Counted from the stretch's first letter, positions 1-9,034 are shown. The stretch: 64,000 nt of DNA from Stenotrophomonas sp. UBA7346 (GCA_002471015.1 DKPB01000082.1:1-64000); one strand, 5' to 3'. Numbers and translations: made by a program. The notes: generated by a model not told the origin, from the letters alone.

Positions 1-602
1 TCCAGCGCGTAGTTGGTGTTGATCAGGGCCAGGTCCACCTGGTCGAGCACGCGCGGCAACATGGCCGAGTCCAGCTCGCGGAACTTGAGCTGCTTCGGGT
101 TCTCGGTGATGTCACGCTGGGTGGACAGCGCATTGCTCGGGTCCTTCAGCTTGATCACCCCGGCGGTGTCCAGCAGGATCAGCGCGCGGCTGTTGTTGCT
201 GGGGTCATTCGGGATCACCACGTCAGCGCCGGTGGGCAGCTCGGCCAGCGACTTGAAACGGCGCGAGTAGGCACCGAACGGCTCGATGTGCACGCCGGTG
301 ACCGTGACCAGGTCGGTCTTGCGGTCGGCGTTGTAAGCCTTCAGGTAAGGCTCGGTCTGGAAATAGTTGGCGTCCACCTGCTTCTGCACGAGCTGGTCGT
401 TGGGCTGCACATAGTCATTGAACACGCGCACATCCAGCTTGACGCCTTCCTTCTCCAGCAGCGGCTTGACCACGTCCAGGATCTCGGCATGCGGCACGGC
501 GGTGGCGGCCACCACCAGCCTGGATTCGTCTGCGGCCGGCTTGGCGCAGGAAGAAACCGCCAGCACGGCGGCAATCAAGGGAAAGGCAAGCAGCTTTTTC
601 AT
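1..602 (-). CDS. metQ: MetQ methionine-binding lipoprotein (partial, C-terminus off left edge)
   Basis: The reading frame starts at the ATG whose complement is at 600-602 and is still open at base 1, so about 200 residues of the usual 260-270 are present. The N-terminus is a lipoprotein signal ending in the lipobox-like LAVSSC, so the mature protein should be anchored by its cysteine. The rest matches the NlpA/MetQ family, with segments such as VFNDYVQPN, VDANYFQTEPY and VVIPNDPSNNSRAL. Members capture D- or L-methionine in the periplasm and pass it to the MetI channel. It is the third gene of a metN-metI-metQ operon, 81 bases after metI, which supports the assignment over other NlpA-type binding proteins. 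Confidence 0.93.
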   Translation of the reverse strand, partial: MKKLLAFPLIAAVLAVSSCAKPAADESRLVVAATAVPHAEILDVVKPLLEKEGVKLDVRVFNDYVQPNDQLVQKQVDANYFQTEPYLKAYNADRKTDLVTVTGVHIEPFGAYSRRFKSLAELPTGADVVIPNDPSNNSRALILLDTAGVIKLKDPSNALSTQRDITENPKQLKFRELDSAMLPRVLDQVDLALINTNYAL

Positions 603-683
603 CGGTAAGGGGATCCCGTGGGGAAGGATGGTGGCACTACGCTAACAGGCCGGCAGCCATCGTGCCGGCCTGCGCTCATTGCT

Positions 684-1373
684 TTATTTGCGGCTGTAAT
701 GCGCGACCAGTCGGTCGCCCAGCATCTGCAGCAGTTGTACCAGCACCAGCAGCAGTACCACGGTGACCAGTGCCACATCGGTATGTGAGCGCTGGTAGCC
801 GTCGCGGAAGGCCAGGTCACCCAGGCCGCCGGAGCCGATCGCACCGCCCATCGCGGTGAAGCCGATCAGGGCAATGGTGGTGACCGTGGCACCGGCAATC
901 AGGCCCGGCCGTGCTTCCGGCAACAACACCTTGAAGACCAGCTGGCGGGTCGTCGCGCCCATTGCCTGGCTGGCCTCGATCACGCCACGGTCCACCTCGC
1001 GCAGTGCGGTCTCCACCAGCCGCGCATAGAACGGCGCGGCGCCCACCACCAGCGGCAGGATCGCCCCCCGCACGCCCAGCGAGGTGCCCATCAAGGCCAA
1101 TGTGATCGGGATCAGCACGATCATCAGGATGATGAAAGGAACCGACCGCAGCAGGTTAACCAGCAGCGCAGTCACGCCGTAAACCACCGGCTTGCGGTAC
1201 AGCTGTGGCGAGCCGGTCAGGAACAGCAGCACGCCCAGCGGCAGGCCGATGGCCAGGGTCAGCGGCAGCGACCCGGCCAGCATCAGCAGCGTGTCGATCG
1301 TGGCCTGGCCGATGTCAGCCCATTTGCCGGCATCCAGGTGACGGAAGAAGCCGTCTGCAGTTGCAATGCTCAT
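684..1373 (-). CDS. metI: MetI methionine ABC transporter permease
   Basis: This 229-residue inner-membrane protein is the channel subunit of the methionine importer. It has five or so hydrophobic segments and the EAA loop that docks on the ATPase (around EASQAMGATTRQLVFKVLLP), followed by the family motif GLGDLAFRDGYQ. The reading frame is open far upstream, but the ATG at 1373 is preferred because it overlaps the metN stop by four bases (ATGA at 1370-1373), the usual arrangement for translationally coupled subunits. The length fits the family (about 217-230 residues). metN lies upstream and metQ downstream, so the three encode one complete importer. Confidence 0.95.
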   Translation of the reverse strand: MSIATADGFFRHLDAGKWADIGQATIDTLLMLAGSLPLTLAIGLPLGVLLFLTGSPQLYRKPVVYGVTALLVNLLRSVPFIILMIVLIPITLALMGTSLGVRGAILPLVVGAAPFYARLVETALREVDRGVIEASQAMGATTRQLVFKVLLPEARPGLIAGATVTTIALIGFTAMGGAIGSGGLGDLAFRDGYQRSHTDVALVTVVLLLVLVQLLQMLGDRLVAHYSRK

Positions 1374-2377
1374 CGACGCAGCTCCTCCACGTGTACACCG
1401 GCGGCAACAAAGGCAGCCTGCGCTGCATTCTGGTCCCCGCCCACCAGCGCAACCGTCAGCTGGCCGTAGGGGGTGTCCTTGATGCGATCGATGCGCCCGG
1501 TGAGGATGTTGTAGTCGACGCCGGTCTCGCGCGCTATTCGCCCCAACAGCGGCTCGTAGGTGCCATTGCCAAGGAAGGTCAGGCGTACGATGCGGCCGCC
1601 GACGGCAGCGAAATCGCGCAGCTGCTCGCCTTCGTCCACATGCTCGGATTCGGACACGAAGCGGCGCGTGGTCGGATGCTGCGGGTGCAGGAACACATCG
1701 GTTACCGGCCCCATCTCGACCATGTGGCCGGCATCGAGCACGGCAACGCGATCGCAGACGCGTCGGATGACGTCCATCTCGTGGGTGATCAGCACGATGG
1801 TCAAGCCCAGCTCGCGGTTGATCTTGCCCAGCAGGGCCAGCACCGAGGCGGTGGTCTGCGGGTCCAGCGCACTGGTGGCCTCGTCGCACAGCAGAATCTG
1901 CGGGCGCGTGGCCAGGGCGCGGGCAATGCCGACACGCTGCTTCTGGCCACCGGAAAGCTGGGCCGGGTACTTGGCCGCATGCGCCTCCAGACCGACGGTA
2001 CGCAGCAGTTCGGCCACGCGCGCATCGATCTCGGCCTTGGGCGTGCCGGCAAGCTCCAGCGGAAACGCCACGTTGCCGGCCACGGTACGTGCCGACAGCA
2101 GGTTGAAGTGCTGGAAGATCATGCCGATGCGCCGGCGCAGCGCACGCAGCCCTTCGGCATCAAGGGCGGTGGCGTCCTGGCCATCGATCAGCACGCGCCC
2201 ACCACTGGGCTCCTCCAGCCGGTTGATCAGGCGGATCAACGTCGACTTGCCGGCGCCGGAATGGCCGATGATGCCGAACACTTCGCCGGCCCGGATGGCC
2301 AGGTCAAGCGGATGCAGCGCGATGACCGCGTTGCCATCGACGGCATAGGATTTCTGCAGGTGCTGGAACTCGATCAC
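1370..2377 (-). CDS. metN: MetN methionine importer ATP-binding protein
   Basis: The 335-residue ATPase subunit of the methionine ABC importer. It shows the Walker A motif GHSGAGKST near residue 38, the ABC signature LSGGQKQRVGIARAL near residue 140 and Walker B LLCDEATSALD near residue 160. The C-terminal 75 residues form the NIL domain, which in this family binds methionine and inhibits transport when the cell is replete. The start codon is GTG at 2377; no in-frame ATG lies close by. It is the first gene of metNIQ. The 124-base spacer upstream is AT-richer than its surroundings and carries two short palindromes that may be operator sequence. Confidence 0.95.
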   Translation of the reverse strand: MIEFQHLQKSYAVDGNAVIALHPLDLAIRAGEVFGIIGHSGAGKSTLIRLINRLEEPSGGRVLIDGQDATALDAEGLRALRRRIGMIFQHFNLLSARTVAGNVAFPLELAGTPKAEIDARVAELLRTVGLEAHAAKYPAQLSGGQKQRVGIARALATRPQILLCDEATSALDPQTTASVLALLGKINRELGLTIVLITHEMDVIRRVCDRVAVLDAGHMVEMGPVTDVFLHPQHPTTRRFVSESEHVDEGEQLRDFAAVGGRIVRLTFLGNGTYEPLLGRIARETGVDYNILTGRIDRIKDTPYGQLTVALVGGDQNAAQAAFVAAGVHVEELRR

Positions 2378-2455
2378 TGCCAGGGTAACCCGGGGGCATA
2401 AGGAGGGGGCGTGCAGCCTAGCAGTGCCGGGACTCCGGCGCGCGTGCCGTGCCCG

Positions 2456-2483
2456 GGAATCTTATTCCTTTTGGTTCTAAGAA
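2456..2483. promoter_or_regulatory. Paired palindromes upstream of metN
   Basis: In the spacer upstream of metNIQ, GGAAT-CTT-ATTCC (2456-2468) and TTCTAAGAA (2475-2483) are two perfect palindromes lying in the only AT-rich stretch. They could be an operator for a sulfur or methionine regulator. I do not recognise a SAM riboswitch here, and the assignment to a specific regulator is a guess. Confidence 0.3.
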
Positions 2484-2501
2484 TTTGTGTACGCAGGCCG
2501 C

Positions 2502-3398
2502 TCAAGGGTGATCCAGCTGGTCCGGCCGCTGCGCCCGCTGCACCCGCTCGCGGTGCAGCAGGTACAGGCCACTGGCGACAATGATGGCTGCGCCCAGCCA
2601 GGTCCAGCGGTCCGGCAGCTTGTCCCACAGCAGCAGATCCCAGCCGATCACCCAGACCAGGCCGGTGTATTCCAGCGGCGCGATCATCGAAGCCTGGCCC
2701 AGCTGGAAGGCCCGGGTCAGGGCGATCTGCCCCAACGCGCCGGCCAGGCCCATGCCGGCGATCAGCGCGGCGTGCTTCCACTGCAGCGGCTGCCACTGCG
2801 GCCAGGCCAGGAGGCCGGCGCCTATCGCCATGATCAGCAGGAACCACACCACCATCGACTGCGGGGTGTCGGTGCGGGTCAGCAGGCTGACGGTGACCGC
2901 GGCGATGGCATAGGCGGTGGCCGCCACCAGCACCATCAGCCCGGGGAAGGAAATGATGCCGTCCACGCCTGGCCGCAGCACCACCAGCACACCGACCAGG
3001 CCGATACCGATGGCCACCCAGCGGCGCGGGCCCACGTATTCGCCCAGCAGCGGTACCGACAACGCCGCCACCAACAGCGGGGCGACGAAGTAGATGGTGT
3101 ACGCGGTGGACAGCGGCAAGGTGCGCAGGGCATAGACAAAGCAGCCGATCATGATCATGCCCAGTGCGCCCCGCAGCAGGTGCAGGCCCCAGCGTACCGG
3201 CATCATCGAGCGCGGCCCGGCGGTGGCCAGCACCCAGACCAGCACGAACGGCAGCGAGGCCGCACCGCGCAGCATGGTGACCTGCAGGGTCGGGTAGCTG
3301 GAGGACAGCATCTTCATGCCGGCATCCATCAGCGAGAAAAAGGCGACGGCCGCCAACATCCAGACAATGGCGCGCGCGGGGGACTTGGTTGGGGACAT
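2502..3398 (-). CDS. EamA/DMT-family drug-metabolite transporter
   Basis: A 298-residue integral membrane protein with about ten hydrophobic segments arranged as two EamA repeats, the hallmark of the drug/metabolite transporter superfamily (RhaT/YdcZ-like exporters). The second repeat contains the typical PLEYTGLVWVIGWDLLLWDKLPD stretch, split here only by its own turns. Substrates of this family range from amino acids and nucleosides to amphipathic drugs, and nothing here identifies the substrate. I prefer the ATG at 3398 (MSPTKSPARAIV), which begins just before the first helix; an in-frame ATG at 3434 would add 12 residues. It is divergent from the serine hydrolase gene at 3481 and converges on nothing, so it is probably monocistronic. 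Confidence 0.85.
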   Translation of the reverse strand: MSPTKSPARAIVWMLAAVAFFSLMDAGMKMLSSSYPTLQVTMLRGAASLPFVLVWVLATAGPRSMMPVRWGLHLLRGALGMIMIGCFVYALRTLPLSTAYTIYFVAPLLVAALSVPLLGEYVGPRRWVAIGIGLVGVLVVLRPGVDGIISFPGLMVLVAATAYAIAAVTVSLLTRTDTPQSMVVWFLLIMAIGAGLLAWPQWQPLQWKHAALIAGMGLAGALGQIALTRAFQLGQASMIAPLEYTGLVWVIGWDLLLWDKLPDRWTWLGAAIIVASGLYLLHRERVQRAQRPDQLDHP

Positions 3399-3480
3399 GG
3401 GGGGATTATCCGCTGTGGGCACCACATTCGGCATCCCCGATCAGTGCTATATGTTCAGCACACATCCGGCTGGAGGTCGC

Positions 3481-4587
3481 ATGCAGTACGCCCCATCCCC
3501 CCTGCGCCGGGCCGCGGCCTGCCTGCTGTTGTGCATGCTGCCGGCCCTTGCCGTCGCCGCCGAGCCCCCTGATGCCCGCGCCCTGGCGCAACTGGACGGT
3601 TTCGCCCTGGGTCTGCAGACCGCCGGCAGATTCTCCGGCGTGGTACTGGTGGCCAATGGTGACCAGATATTGCTGCACAAGGCCTATGGCCCACGCGATG
3701 AAACCAACGCCGAGCTTGCATTGCAGCCGGAGGACCGCTTCAACCTGGCCTCGGCCGGCAAGATGTTCACCAGCGTGGCGATCCTGCAGCAGGTAGCTGC
3801 CGGCCGCATCACGCTGGACACTCCGTTGGGCGCGGTGTTGGAGGACTACCCCAACCGGGCCTTCGCCGACGCAGTGACCGTGCGCCAGTTGCTGACCCAC
3901 AGTGCCGGTGCCGGCGACATCGACGAGCTGTTCGGCATCGAGCACGCCGCCGACCGTGCCAGGCTGCGCAGCCTGGCCGACATGGTGGCGCTGCACGGCC
4001 AACGCGCGCCGGCGTTCGTACCCGGCAGCCAGCAGAAGTACGGCAACTACGGCTATGTCCTGCTGGGGCGCATGGTCGAGGTGCTGTCCGGGCAGGACTT
4101 CGAAGACTATGTGCGCCAGCACGTACTGCAGCCGGCCGGCATGCTGCACACCGGTTTCGTCGATTGCACCGATCCGGCCCCGGACCTGGCCCGTGGCCAC
4201 GTCGAGGTCGACGGCAAGCGCATCAGCAACTGCGCCACCCAGCCCAACCGCGGTTTTGCCGCCGGTGGCGAGGTCGGCACCGCCACCGACATGCTGCGCT
4301 TCGTGCAGGCCCTCACTGCCGGCAAGCTGCTGCCACCGGCCTTGTTTGCCGAGGCAACCCGCACCCAGCGTGAGTTCATGGGCCTGGGCTTTTTTGCCAC
4401 AGGCTATGGCCAGGACGTGCCGCCGCGTGATTTCCGCTGGGGCCATGGGGGCAATGCCGACGGCATCTGCAGCGACGTGCGCCACTACCCGCGCACCGGC
4501 GAAACGGTGATCGTGCTGTCCAACAGCGAAGCCCCGGCCTGCTTCGCCGTGGCCGGCCTGCTGCACGCCCAATGGAAAGGCCAGTAA
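3481..4587 (+). CDS. Beta-lactamase-family serine hydrolase, exported
   Basis: A 368-residue protein with a signal peptide (LLLCMLPALAVAAEPP) followed by a class C beta-lactamase/D-alanyl-D-alanine carboxypeptidase fold. The nucleophile motif SxxK appears as SAGK in FNLASAGKMFTSV, the YxN-type motif as YGNYGY, and the third motif as HGG in WGHGGNADG. Family members include peptidases, esterases and beta-lactam-binding proteins; the HGG rather than KTG box favours an esterase/peptidase-like enzyme over a true AmpC. The ATG at 3481 follows GGAGG at about 9 bases and directly precedes the signal peptide, so the longer upstream frame is discarded. Confidence is high for the fold and low for the substrate. 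Confidence 0.88.
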   Translation: MQYAPSPLRRAAACLLLCMLPALAVAAEPPDARALAQLDGFALGLQTAGRFSGVVLVANGDQILLHKAYGPRDETNAELALQPEDRFNLASAGKMFTSVAILQQVAAGRITLDTPLGAVLEDYPNRAFADAVTVRQLLTHSAGAGDIDELFGIEHAADRARLRSLADMVALHGQRAPAFVPGSQQKYGNYGYVLLGRMVEVLSGQDFEDYVRQHVLQPAGMLHTGFVDCTDPAPDLARGHVEVDGKRISNCATQPNRGFAAGGEVGTATDMLRFVQALTAGKLLPPALFAEATRTQREFMGLGFFATGYGQDVPPRDFRWGHGGNADGICSDVRHYPRTGETVIVLSNSEAPACFAVAGLLHAQWKGQ

Positions 4588-4730
4588 AGACAGCGCAAAC
4601 CGCGAAGTATCGATTACCGCAGCGCCATGTTCACGCGGTGAGCAGACAGGGCCGCACTTCGCGGCTTAGGCCGCGGCTACGCGCCCGGTGGCCTAGAATG
4701 GTGGTTGTTCTCTCAGATTGGAGCAGGCCC

Positions 4731-5216
4731 ATGCCTTCCTTTGACGTCGTATCCGAAGTTGACAAGCACGAGCTGACCAACGCCATCGACCAGGCCAACC
4801 GCGAGCTGTCCACCCGCTTCGATTTCAAGGGCGTGGCCGCATCGTTCGAGCAGGACGGCGAGAAGCTGATCAAGCTCACCGCCCCCACCGATTTCCAGCT
4901 CAAGCAGATGTCCGACATCCTCAAGCAGCGCCTGGCCGCCCGCAACATCGATTTCCGCTGCATGGAATTTGGCGACATCGAGACCAACCTGGGCGGCGCG
5001 CGCCAGCAGGTCACGGTCAAGCAGGGCATCGAGCAGAAGCTGGCCAAGCAGATCGCCGCCAAGATCAAGGAATCCAAGATCAAGGTCGACACCCAGATCA
5101 ATGGCGACAAGCTGCGCGTCAACGGCAAGAAGCGCGATGACCTGCAGGAAGTGATGGCACTGCTGAAGAAGGGCGACTTCGAGCAGCCGCTGCAGTTCGA
5201 CAACTTCCGCGATTGA
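4731..5216 (+). CDS. yajQ: YajQ-family nucleotide-binding protein (cyclic-di-GMP effector family)
   Basis: The 161-residue protein matches the YajQ/UPF0234 family along its whole length, starting MPSFDVVSEVDKHELTNAID and containing the DFKGVAASFEQDGEKL and KKRDDLQEVMALLK segments. The family has two ferredoxin-like domains that bind nucleotides. In Xanthomonas campestris the homologue XC_3703 is a cyclic-di-GMP receptor that works with a LysR-type regulator to control virulence and biofilm genes, and a Stenotrophomonas homologue is known, so the same role is inferred here. The ATG at 4731 gives the exact family N-terminus; the upstream open frame is not coding. A TAGAAT hexamer at 4694-4699 is a plausible -10 element. 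The gene stands alone between unrelated neighbours. Confidence 0.94.
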   Translation: MPSFDVVSEVDKHELTNAIDQANRELSTRFDFKGVAASFEQDGEKLIKLTAPTDFQLKQMSDILKQRLAARNIDFRCMEFGDIETNLGGARQQVTVKQGIEQKLAKQIAAKIKESKIKVDTQINGDKLRVNGKKRDDLQEVMALLKKGDFEQPLQFDNFRD

Positions 5217-5237
5217 TCCCACCGCGCTGCAGCAGGC

Positions 5238-6341
5238 TCAACCGCCCTGCTGCAGCTTGCGGTACAGCGTGGTGCGCGAGATGCCCAGCTGGCGCGCCGC
5301 CGCGCTGAGGTTGCCCCCCTGTGCCGCCACCGCCGCACGCGCGGCCTGCGCGCCCTGCGCACGCAGGCTGCCCGCCTCCACCGCGGCCACCGCAACACCG
5401 CGGGTACTGCCGTGCGCACTCACCGGCGCGCGCAGATACTGCACCTGCAAGGCGTTGTCAGCGCGCAACGGTACCCGATGCACAGGCCCCGGCTGCAACA
5501 GGCGGCGGCGCTGGTGCACGCTGGCGTGGCAGAACAGCGCCGACAACGAAAGCGGCGGCAACGCACCGCTGCGTGGCAAGCCCAGCAGCCGCCGTGCCAC
5601 GCTGTTGGCCGCACGCAGCTGGCCGTCCTCGTGCACCGCCAGCAGGCCCTGCAGGGGCGTCCCCAGCCAGCGCGCGTCGTGCTGCAGGGCCAGCAGATGG
5701 CAATCACGCAGGGTGTGCAGCAACTGGTTCTGCACCGACAGCGCCGCCTGCCGGAAGTAGCCGCCCAACAGCTCGCTGTCGCGCTCACCGATGCCGGTGA
5801 TGTCCAAAGCGCCCAGCACTTCGCCGTCCACGCCCTGCAGCGGCACGCTCAGGCAGTACACCGCGGCGAATTCGTCCAGATAATGCTCGTTGCCGCGCAC
5901 CTGCATGAGCGCCGCTTCGGCCAGGGTGCAGGACGGTGCGGTGGTGCCGATCTCGATCTCGCGTACCCGCCGCCCGATCTGGATCGGTCGCAGCACCGGC
6001 TCATCCGCCAGGCCGTGTTCGCGCTGGGCAATGATCAGGCCGTCGCGGTTGACGCAGAACAGGGTCCAGCGGCGGCCACCGAAGGCCGCCCACAGATCAT
6101 CCATGTCCTGACGCACACAGCGCGCCAGCAGCCGGTCCAGGGGGGCGTCCAGCCGCAACCGCCGCTGCGCCAGTGCCGCATACTGCGGCGCCTGCTGCGG
6201 GCATATGCCGGCCTGCCGCGAGCGCTCCCAGGAGCGCAGCAGCGCGGGCGCCAGCAATTGCGCTGGCAGCGTGCCGCCTTCGGCAAACCGGTGCCGCGCT
6301 GCGGCCAGGCGTTGTTGCTGTTGCACGAGCGTGGTGGCCAT
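5238..6341 (-). CDS. GAF-Fis transcriptional regulator lacking the sigma-54 AAA+ domain
   Basis: A 367-residue regulator. Its N-terminal 60 residues (SWERSRQAGICPQQ) and the following GAF-like region resemble AcoR-type activators of acetoin and alcohol catabolism. Its C-terminus is a Fis-type helix-turn-helix (GGNLSAAARQLGISRTTLYRK). AcoR proteins are about 650 residues with an AAA+ sigma-54 module between these parts; here no GAFTGA or Walker motifs occur, so it cannot be a classical sigma-54 activator. The ATG at 6341 is chosen for the GGAGGAG six bases upstream. It follows the dehydrogenase pair by 91 bases on the same strand, so it probably senses their substrate or product and may act as a sigma-70 regulator or repressor. 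Confidence 0.85.
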   Translation of the reverse strand: MATTLVQQQQRLAAARHRFAEGGTLPAQLLAPALLRSWERSRQAGICPQQAPQYAALAQRRLRLDAPLDRLLARCVRQDMDDLWAAFGGRRWTLFCVNRDGLIIAQREHGLADEPVLRPIQIGRRVREIEIGTTAPSCTLAEAALMQVRGNEHYLDEFAAVYCLSVPLQGVDGEVLGALDITGIGERDSELLGGYFRQAALSVQNQLLHTLRDCHLLALQHDARWLGTPLQGLLAVHEDGQLRAANSVARRLLGLPRSGALPPLSLSALFCHASVHQRRRLLQPGPVHRVPLRADNALQVQYLRAPVSAHGSTRGVAVAAVEAGSLRAQGAQAARAAVAAQGGNLSAAARQLGISRTTLYRKLQQGG

Positions 6342-6432
6342 GGGCTCCTCCAGACAACTGCCCACAGCCTAACGCGCCGCGCCTTGCTGAATCGCCGTCG
6401 CGGGCCAGCACGGCCCGCGACGGATCGTTCCA

Positions 6433-7557
6433 TCAGCCGATCTTGAGGATGGGCTTCAAGGTGATGCCCTTGGTGCTGTCTTCCGCCGCCTGGTTGATCT
6501 CTTCCAGCGGATAGAACTTCACCAGCTTGTCGAACGGGAAGCGGCCCTGCTGGTACAGCTGTACCAGTTGCGGAATGAACACCTTGGGCACGCTGTCGCC
6601 CTCGACGATGCCGCGGATGCTGCGCCCACCCAGCAGCAGGTCGTTGACGTCGAACGCCGCCTTGGTGCCCAGCTTGGGCGCGCCCACCACGCCGATCACG
6701 CCCAGCCCGGCCAAGGCCTGGATGCCCTGCTCCAGCACTTCCGGGCGGCCGGTGGATTCCAGCGCGAAGGCGGCACCGCCGCCGGTGATCTCACGCACCG
6801 CCTCAACCACATCCACCTCGCGGCTGTTGAGGGTGTGGGTGGCACCCAGCTCCTTGGCCAAGGCCAAGCGCGAGGGCACCACGTCGATGGCGATGATGGT
6901 GGTGGCACCAGCAACCTGCGCGGCCATCACCGCACTCAGGCCCACCGCGCCTGCACCATAGGACGCAAAGCTGCTGCCGGGGCCAACCTTGAGCGAATTG
7001 ATCACCGCGCCGGCACCGGTCTGGATACCGCAGCCCAGCGGGCCGAGCAGTTCGATCGGGGCATCCTCGGGCACCTTGATCGCATTGTTCTCGCGGCTCA
7101 GCGCATAGGTGGCGAACGAGGACTGGGCGAAGAAGTGATCGTGCAGCGGCTGGCCCTGCGGGTCCTGGATGGCGGTGCTGCCATCCAGCTCGCCCCCACC
7201 AAAATTCAGGCCATAGAAATCCTTGCAGTAGGCACCATGGCCACCACTGCAGGGGTTGCAGTGACCGCAGGCGCCATAGGTCAGCACCACATGGTCGCCC
7301 ACCTTCAGGTCCTGCACCGCCGGTCCTACCGCTTCCACCACGCCTGCGCCTTCGTGCCCCAGTACCGCCGGCAGCGGCACCGGGTAGTACTGGTCACGCA
7401 CGATCAGATCGGTGTGGCACAGGCCGGTGGCAATCACCCGCACCAGTACCTCATCGTCCTTGGGGCCGCGGATGCGGGCCTGCTCGATGGTGAAGGGCTT
7501 TTCCTTTTCACGCACCACCGCCACGGTGATGTCACGCAGTTGTGCAGATGCACTCAT
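6433..7557 (-). CDS. Zinc-dependent (aryl-)alcohol dehydrogenase, NAD+
   Basis: A 374-residue medium-chain dehydrogenase. The catalytic zinc site is seen in GLCHTDL and GHEGAG, and a cysteine-rich structural zinc loop in YGACGHCNPCSGGHGAYC. The Rossmann motif appears as GAGAVGLSAVMAA, followed by IIAIDVVPSRLALAKELGA, whose acidic residue favours NAD+. Overall it most resembles the benzyl/aryl-alcohol dehydrogenases (XylB/AdhC type), which oxidise primary alcohols to aldehydes. The ATG at 7557 is selected because GGAGAAA lies just upstream. It starts 13 bases after the aldehyde dehydrogenase gene, so the pair should convert an alcohol to the acid in two steps. The true substrate is not shown by sequence. 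Confidence 0.9.
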   Translation of the reverse strand: MSASAQLRDITVAVVREKEKPFTIEQARIRGPKDDEVLVRVIATGLCHTDLIVRDQYYPVPLPAVLGHEGAGVVEAVGPAVQDLKVGDHVVLTYGACGHCNPCSGGHGAYCKDFYGLNFGGGELDGSTAIQDPQGQPLHDHFFAQSSFATYALSRENNAIKVPEDAPIELLGPLGCGIQTGAGAVINSLKVGPGSSFASYGAGAVGLSAVMAAQVAGATTIIAIDVVPSRLALAKELGATHTLNSREVDVVEAVREITGGGAAFALESTGRPEVLEQGIQALAGLGVIGVVGAPKLGTKAAFDVNDLLLGGRSIRGIVEGDSVPKVFIPQLVQLYQQGRFPFDKLVKFYPLEEINQAAEDSTKGITLKPILKIG

Positions 7558-7570
7558 GGGTTTCTCCTGT

Positions 7571-9034
7571 TCAGAGCGGATAGGCCGGGGCTTCACCCTT
7601 GAGGGTGAGCCACTGCCATTGGGTGAACTCCTCGATGTTGGCCGGGCCGCCAATGCTGCTGCCATTGCCGGACGCACCCACACCGCCAAAGGGATTGATG
7701 ACCTCATCGTTCACGGTCTGGTCGTTGATATGCAGGATGCCGGTATGCAGCTGTTCGCCCAGCTTCAGCGCGCGGCCCACATCGCGCGAGACGATGGCCA
7801 TCGACAGGCCATACTCGGTGTCATTGGCCAGGGCGATGGCATCCGCATCGCTGTCGAACGGCACCACAACGGCTACCGGCGCGAAGATCTCTTCATTGAA
7901 CGCCGGGTTGTCACGGCCCACGCCGCTGAGCACGGTGGGCTCGAAGAACAGCTCACGGTAACCGCCACCGGTCTCGAGCGTGGCACCTGCAGCCACCGCT
8001 TCGGCCACGACGCGTGCCGCATGGTCGCGCTGCTGCGCATTGATCAACGGCCCCAGCGCCACGTCCATGGTGGCCGGGTCACCCACCTGCAGCGATCGTG
8101 CCTTGGCCACCAGCTTCTGCAGGAACTGCGGGTAGATGCCTCGCTGCACCAGGACACGCCCGGTGGCCATGCAGATCTGGCCCTGGTGCAGGTAGACGCC
8201 CCAGGCGGTATTGGCGATGGCCAGATCCAGATCGGCGTCATCCAGCACGATCAGGGCGTTCTTGCCGCCCAGCTCCAGGGACACTTTCTTCAGGTGCCGG
8301 CCGGCAGCCTCGCCGACCTTGCGGCCGGCCGCGGTGGAGCCGGTGAACTGGATCATCGCCACATGGGGATCGCTGGTCAGTGCCGCACCGGCAGCACCAT
8401 CGCCCGGCAGCACGTGGAGCAGGCCAGCAGGCAGGCCCGCAAGCTCGAACAGGCGGGCGATCACCACGCCACCGCAGACCGCAGTGCGCGGATCCGGCTT
8501 CAGTACCACCGCATTGCCCAACGCCAACGCCGGTGCCACCGCCCGCATGGCCAGGTAGAGTGGAAAATTGAACGGAGGAATCACCCCGACCACGCCCAAC
8601 GGGCGCCGACGCGCCAGGCTGAGACGGCCAGGACTGGACGGCAGCATCTCACCGATGCTGCGCGAAGGCAGTGCTGCCGCTTCCTGCAGGGCCTTGGCAC
8701 TGATCCTGGCCTCGAACCCCGCCTTCAGGCGGGTGGAGCCGGATTCACGCACCAACCACTCGACGATGTCCGCCTCATGCTGCTCGGCCAGCTGCGCGGC
8801 ACGGCGCAGCACTTGGGCACGAGTGTCGTAAGGGGCGTTGGCCCAGTCACGCTGCGCCGTGGCTGCCGCCGCAGCCGACCGCGCGATCTGCGCCGGGTCG
8901 GCCATCGCAACGCTGCCCAGCACCGTGCCGGTGGCCGGCTCCAGCACCGGCTGCTGGCTTGCGCCTGCCTGCCATTGGCCATCGAACAGCTTGCCTGCCC
9001 ATAGTTCAGCAGGAAGAAAATCCTGTGTTGCCAT
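7571..9034 (-). CDS. Aldehyde dehydrogenase (benzaldehyde/vanillin dehydrogenase-like)
   Basis: A 487-residue NAD(P)+-dependent aldehyde dehydrogenase. Visible motifs are IPPFNFPL with the coenzyme-site lysine in VVLKPDPRTAV, the FTGSTAAGRKVG turn, the general-base glutamate in SLELGGKNALIVLDDAD, and the catalytic cysteine in HQGQICMATGRV. The length and the HQGQIC context match benzaldehyde or vanillin dehydrogenases (XylC/Vdh), though broad aldehyde dehydrogenases share these. It is the first gene of a three-gene minus-strand group with the alcohol dehydrogenase and the GAF-Fis regulator. The stretch upstream contains a perfect 9-bp inverted repeat at 9153-9175 that may be the operator for this group. 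Confidence 0.92.
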   Translation of the reverse strand: MATQDFLPAELWAGKLFDGQWQAGASQQPVLEPATGTVLGSVAMADPAQIARSAAAAATAQRDWANAPYDTRAQVLRRAAQLAEQHEADIVEWLVRESGSTRLKAGFEARISAKALQEAAALPSRSIGEMLPSSPGRLSLARRRPLGVVGVIPPFNFPLYLAMRAVAPALALGNAVVLKPDPRTAVCGGVVIARLFELAGLPAGLLHVLPGDGAAGAALTSDPHVAMIQFTGSTAAGRKVGEAAGRHLKKVSLELGGKNALIVLDDADLDLAIANTAWGVYLHQGQICMATGRVLVQRGIYPQFLQKLVAKARSLQVGDPATMDVALGPLINAQQRDHAARVVAEAVAAGATLETGGGYRELFFEPTVLSGVGRDNPAFNEEIFAPVAVVVPFDSDADAIALANDTEYGLSMAIVSRDVGRALKLGEQLHTGILHINDQTVNDEVINPFGGVGASGNGSSIGGPANIEEFTQWQWLTLKGEAPAYPL

